64,000 bases of DNA from Allochromatium palmeri. Lineage in GTDB: Bacteria > Pseudomonadota > Gammaproteobacteria > Chromatiales > Chromatiaceae. The stretch spans positions 1-64,000 of the forward strand of contig NZ_WNKT01000013.1 in assembly GCF_009720725.1 (NCBI RefSeq), given 5' to 3'. The notes under the pieces are model-generated. The model was not told where the DNA came from. It saw only the letters and a list, made by a program, of their open reading frames with translations, and made no database searches. Positions 60,934 to 64,000 of the stretch are shown piece after piece (the first letter of the stretch is position 1; each line of letters starts with the position of its first letter). The position numbers and the translations under genes are program-made.

Positions 60934-63827
60934 CAGCCGACCTCCCGCGAGGTGCCGATCGTCAGGGTATCGCGCCCGCTGTTCCCCAGTCGCCCGAGCG
61001 ACTCCAGGATCAGCAGCAGCGTCCCGGTCACGACCAGCAGCACGCCGACATCGAAGATCAGGGTGCTGGTCAAACTGAGCTCGCCGAGCAGCGGCAGGGT
61101 CCAGTGCAGCATCGCACTGGTCAACAAGGGTCGATCGAACAGCAGCGCGCCGAGCCCGGTCAGGAGCGCAAGCAAGAGGCCGACGCCGATCAGGCGCAGG
61201 TAGTCGGGGTGAAAGCGCGCGGCGGTCCAGCCGAAACCGTTCGCGACCTGCAGCAGGATCAGGGCCGCTCCGACCACCAGTCCGGCGACGAATCCGCCGC
61301 CGGGGGCCTCGTGACCGCGCAGCAGCAGGAAGGCCGCGAGCATGAGCGCCGCCGGGAGCACCGGCCGCGCGACGGCGCTCAGCATCAAGGGATGGCGCGC
61401 GTCGCGATCGGGCTCGCCGCTGTCCTCGGGACGCGCCCTGGAGCCGGCCGTGTCCCCCCGCGTGGGCAGGCGCAACGTCAACCCCCGTGTCATGGCGGCA
61501 ATGCCCACGGCGGCGATGGCCAGCACGCTGATTTCGCCGAGCGTATCCAAGGCGCGGAAATCCACCAGAATGGCGTTGACGACGTTACCGGCGCCCGCCA
61601 GGGGCTCGGCGGCCTGCAGGTAACCCTCCGAGATCGGCTTGGCCGGGCGCAGCATCATGAGGGCCGCGAGTACCGCGCTACCGATGCCGCCGGTGACGGC
61701 CAGCAGAAGGTCGCGACGCTGTCGCCAGCCCGGGGGCCTGAGGTCGAGACTGCTGGGCAGCAAGGTCAGGACCAACAGCAGCAGCAAGGTCGTCACGATC
61801 TCCACCGACACTTGGGTCAGAGCCAGATCCGGCGCCGAGAAATGCACGAAGGCCAGGCTAACCACCAGGCCGACCGCGCCCGTCAGCAAGAGTGCCCACA
61901 GCCGATCGCCGCGCCGCAACACGACGCCCAGTGTGGACAGGGCCAGGATCGCGGCGGCGGCAAGGCTCGGGCCGTCGAGCGGCATCGGCGTCACCGCAAT
62001 CCAGCGGATCGGCACCCCATCCGACGGCCGCGCCATGAGCCATCCCAGGGTCGCCAGCAGGATCGCCGTCGCCACCAACCACCTCAGGTTCGTGGGCAGC
62101 GACAGGGATTCGATCCGCTGACGGGCACGATAGGCCAGGCCAAGTAGACGAGCGCTCAGTCGCTGAAAACTCCGTGCACCACGCGCCGGTGGAAACCAGC
62201 GCGCATGCGCGGCGAACAGGGGGCGCCGGAGGAGATGGAGCAGCAGCGCGCCACCGAGCGCTGCCAGACTCATCTGGAAGGCGGGCGACCATCCCTGCCA
62301 GAGCGATAGGTGATAGTCGGGAACGAAGCCGAGCACCCCGCGAGCGCCGAGACTGAGCACGGGCCGCACGACCTGCTCCGGAAAGATTCCGACCAGGAGA
62401 CAGACCGCGACCAAGACCTCGATCGGTAGGCGCATCAGACGCCTCGGCTCCCCTGGCGGCTTGGACAGACCCAGGCTCTGGCCATCGAAGCGGCCATTGA
62501 AAAAGACATCGCGGATCAGACGCAGCGAATAGGCCGCCGAAAAGGCCCCGCCCAGGATCGCCGCCGCCGGCATCAACCATTGCAGCACCGGCCAACCTGC
62601 GATGCGCGGGGAATCCAGGGTCTCGACGAAGAACATCTCCTTGCTGAGAAAGCCGTTGAGCAGCGGTACGCCGGCCATCGACGCCGCCGCGACCATGGCG
62701 AGCGTGCCCGTGATCGGCAGGAAGACGAACAGCCCGCTCAGACGTCGCATGTCGCGGGTACCCGTCTCGTGGCCGATGATACCGACCGCCATGAAGAGCG
62801 ACGCCTTGAATACCGCATGGTTGATGGCGTGAAACAGCCCGGCGACCACACCCAGGGGTGTCCCGAGACCGATCAGGAACACCATCAGCCCGAGATGACT
62901 GATGGTCGAATAGGCCAGCAGCCCCTTCATGTCGTGCTTGAAGAGGGCGACATAGGCGCCGAACAGAAAGGTTGCGAGCCCGACGCCGCCGACCAACGCG
63001 AACCAAAGCCCGCCGTCTGCCAGGACCGGAAACAACCGCGCGAGTAGAAAGACACCGGCCTTGACCATGGTGGCCGAGTGCAGATAGGCCGACACCGGGG
63101 TCGGCGCGGACATCGCCCCCAGCAGCCAGAAATGGAAGGGTATCTGAGCGGACTTGGTGAAGGCGCCGAGCAGGATGAGCAGCAGGATCGGCAGGTGCAG
63201 CGGATGGTTGCGGACCTGATCGCCGGCGGCCAGCACCTCGGTCAGCGACAGACTACCGACGACGCTGCCAAGCAGGAGCACCCCGGCCAGGAGCGCCAGC
63301 CCCCCTGCCCCGGTCACCAGCAAGGCCATGCGCGCGCCGCGCCGGGCGCCGGCGGTGGAGGGATCGAACCCGATCAGCAAAAAGGAGACGAGGCTGGTCA
63401 GCTCCCAGAACAGCACCAGCAACAGCAGGTTGTCCGAGAGCACGAGGCCGAGCATCGCGGCCTGAAAGGTCAGCAGCAACGCATAGAACCGCCCGCGCGG
63501 GGCCTCGGTCGGCAGGTAGTAGCGGGCGTAGAGGTCGACCAGCAGCCCCATGCCGAGGATCAGCAGCGCGAACAGCAGGCTCAGCCCATCGCAACGCAGC
63601 GCCAGATCGAGCCCCATCGCGGGCAGCCACGACCACTGCTGCAACGGGGTCACGCCCTCGAGGATCGCCGGCACCTGCAGCAAGAGGACGCCCAGCGCCA
63701 GGGTGCTGGCAACGGCGGCGACGACCGATGGGGCACGGTTCCAGCGACGTTCCGCCAGCGGCGCCAGGAGAGCACCGAGCAGCGGAGACAGCAGGATCGC
63801 GACGAGCGGAGGGGCGATTGCGATCAT
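60933..63827 (-). CDS. mrpA: Multisubunit Na+/H+ antiporter fused subunit A-B
   Basis: The 964-residue protein joins MrpA (NuoL-like, about 1-770) with MrpB at the C-terminus (about 800-964), the form found in six-gene Mrp/Pha operons. Blocks include LLLVLFWELTSLVSFLLIGF (key Glu), GAFTKSAQIPFHFWLLGAMS, SATMVKAGVFLLARL and, in the MrpB part, LLRGHEAPGGGFVAGLV. It forms the main ion-translocating arm with MrpD. ATG 63827 begins MIAIAPPLVAILLSPLLGAL. Expression probably starts in the ~105-base gap upstream. Activity would support Na+ and pH homeostasis, fitting a saline or alkaline habitat (inference). Confidence 0.94.
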   Translation of the reverse strand: MIAIAPPLVAILLSPLLGALLAPLAERRWNRAPSVVAAVASTLALGVLLLQVPAILEGVTPLQQWSWLPAMGLDLALRCDGLSLLFALLILGMGLLVDLYARYYLPTEAPRGRFYALLLTFQAAMLGLVLSDNLLLLVLFWELTSLVSFLLIGFDPSTAGARRGARMALLVTGAGGLALLAGVLLLGSVVGSLSLTEVLAAGDQVRNHPLHLPILLLILLGAFTKSAQIPFHFWLLGAMSAPTPVSAYLHSATMVKAGVFLLARLFPVLADGGLWFALVGGVGLATFLFGAYVALFKHDMKGLLAYSTISHLGLMVFLIGLGTPLGVVAGLFHAINHAVFKASLFMAVGIIGHETGTRDMRRLSGLFVFLPITGTLAMVAAASMAGVPLLNGFLSKEMFFVETLDSPRIAGWPVLQWLMPAAAILGGAFSAAYSLRLIRDVFFNGRFDGQSLGLSKPPGEPRRLMRLPIEVLVAVCLLVGIFPEQVVRPVLSLGARGVLGFVPDYHLSLWQGWSPAFQMSLAALGGALLLHLLRRPLFAAHARWFPPARGARSFQRLSARLLGLAYRARQRIESLSLPTNLRWLVATAILLATLGWLMARPSDGVPIRWIAVTPMPLDGPSLAAAAILALSTLGVVLRRGDRLWALLLTGAVGLVVSLAFVHFSAPDLALTQVSVEIVTTLLLLLVLTLLPSSLDLRPPGWRQRRDLLLAVTGGIGSAVLAALMMLRPAKPISEGYLQAAEPLAGAGNVVNAILVDFRALDTLGEISVLAIAAVGIAAMTRGLTLRLPTRGDTAGSRARPEDSGEPDRDARHPLMLSAVARPVLPAALMLAAFLLLRGHEAPGGGFVAGLVVGAALILLQVANGFGWTAARFHPDYLRLIGVGLLLALLTGLGALLFDRPLLTSAMLHWTLPLLGELSLTSTLIFDVGVLLVVTGTLLLILESLGRLGNSGRDTLTIGTSREVG

Positions 63828-63931
63828 GGCCTCGAAGTGGTCTCGGCGCGCATGACCGGGCCGGATCCGAGGCCGGCTCGGTCGCTCCTACCCGCATTCA
63901 ATCGGTCTTTCATGCTCATATGCGCTCTCAA

Positions 63932-64000
63932 TCAGGCGCTCGCCGAGGCCTGCCCGTGCATGTGCGCGGCCATTTCACGGGGATCGTGCATGCCGGATTT
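63932..64000 (-). CDS. C-terminal end of an unidentified gene
   Basis: At the right edge a minus-strand frame reads KSGMHDPREMAAHMHGQASA, then SA and TGA at 63932-63934. The composition (Met, His) and the position ahead of mrp suggest a real gene tail, but only 22 codons are visible and I cannot name it. Confidence 0.4.
   Translation of the reverse strand, partial: KSGMHDPREMAAHMHGQASASA

Noticed and set aside
1-64000. CRISPR arrays, rRNA genes or origin-type iterons
   Set aside because: I found no regularly spaced direct repeats with unique spacers, no rRNA sequence and no DnaA-box cluster.

Overview
The window is a GC-rich (mostly about 63-68% by eye) chromosomal segment of a gammaproteobacterium. 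Gene content fits a purple-sulfur or related Chromatiales-type organism: an EncFtn/encapsulin pair, a six-gene Mrp/Pha antiporter with fused A-B subunit, and a fused transaldolase-transketolase. The taxonomic label is inference; no rRNA or other marker gene is present.

Layout. 1-3.4 kb: partial IS66-type transposase, a palindromic element, a phage-type HTH gene, an Old Yellow Enzyme and an IS3 remnant. 3.9-5.1 kb: encapsulated ferritin plus encapsulin shell, a self-contained iron-storage compartment. 5.3-13.8 kb: a GAF/PAS-GGDEF-EAL protein, a coupled PLD-VTT / endonuclease-phosphatase pair, and a long MgtE Mg2+ channel. 14.1-17.4 kb: small envelope and stress proteins with an Fe superoxide dismutase. 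17.6-21.9 kb: RND efflux adaptor and pump. 22-37 kb: a mixed stress and pentose-phosphate region (frameshifted zwf, ftsH, CBS protein, FNT channel, tal-tkt fusion, OB-fold periplasmic protein, GH15 enzyme). It is littered with broken pieces of genes (CBS, rhodanese, RND pump, cytochrome b561, ftsH), copies of a small inverted-repeat element, and an apparent stand-alone HEARO/omega-RNA element with no nuclease gene. 37-44.5 kb: a PAS-GGDEF diguanylate cyclase, an NtrC-type regulator and a hybrid histidine kinase. 44.7-57.3 kb: a seven-gene defence island on the minus strand: HEPN-like protein, KGGVGR-variant ATPase, second P-loop ATPase, SNF2 helicase, AIPR-family protein, and a type III Mod/Res pair. 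57.6-63.8 kb: a MscS remnant, then the mrp operon.

How genes work together. EncFtn carries a C-terminal GSL-type tag that should dock it inside the encapsulin shell. The adaptor/pump pair overlaps by ATGA, as do SNF2/AIPR and several mrp genes. Zwf, tal-tkt and GH15 suggest carbon/NADPH metabolism, but zwf is broken as read. The defence island combines DNA modification and restriction (Mod/Res) with helicase/nuclease-like proteins (SNF2/AIPR) and a three-gene ATPase/HEPN cassette whose function I cannot assign; this cassette and the orphan omega-RNA are the best candidates for something undescribed.
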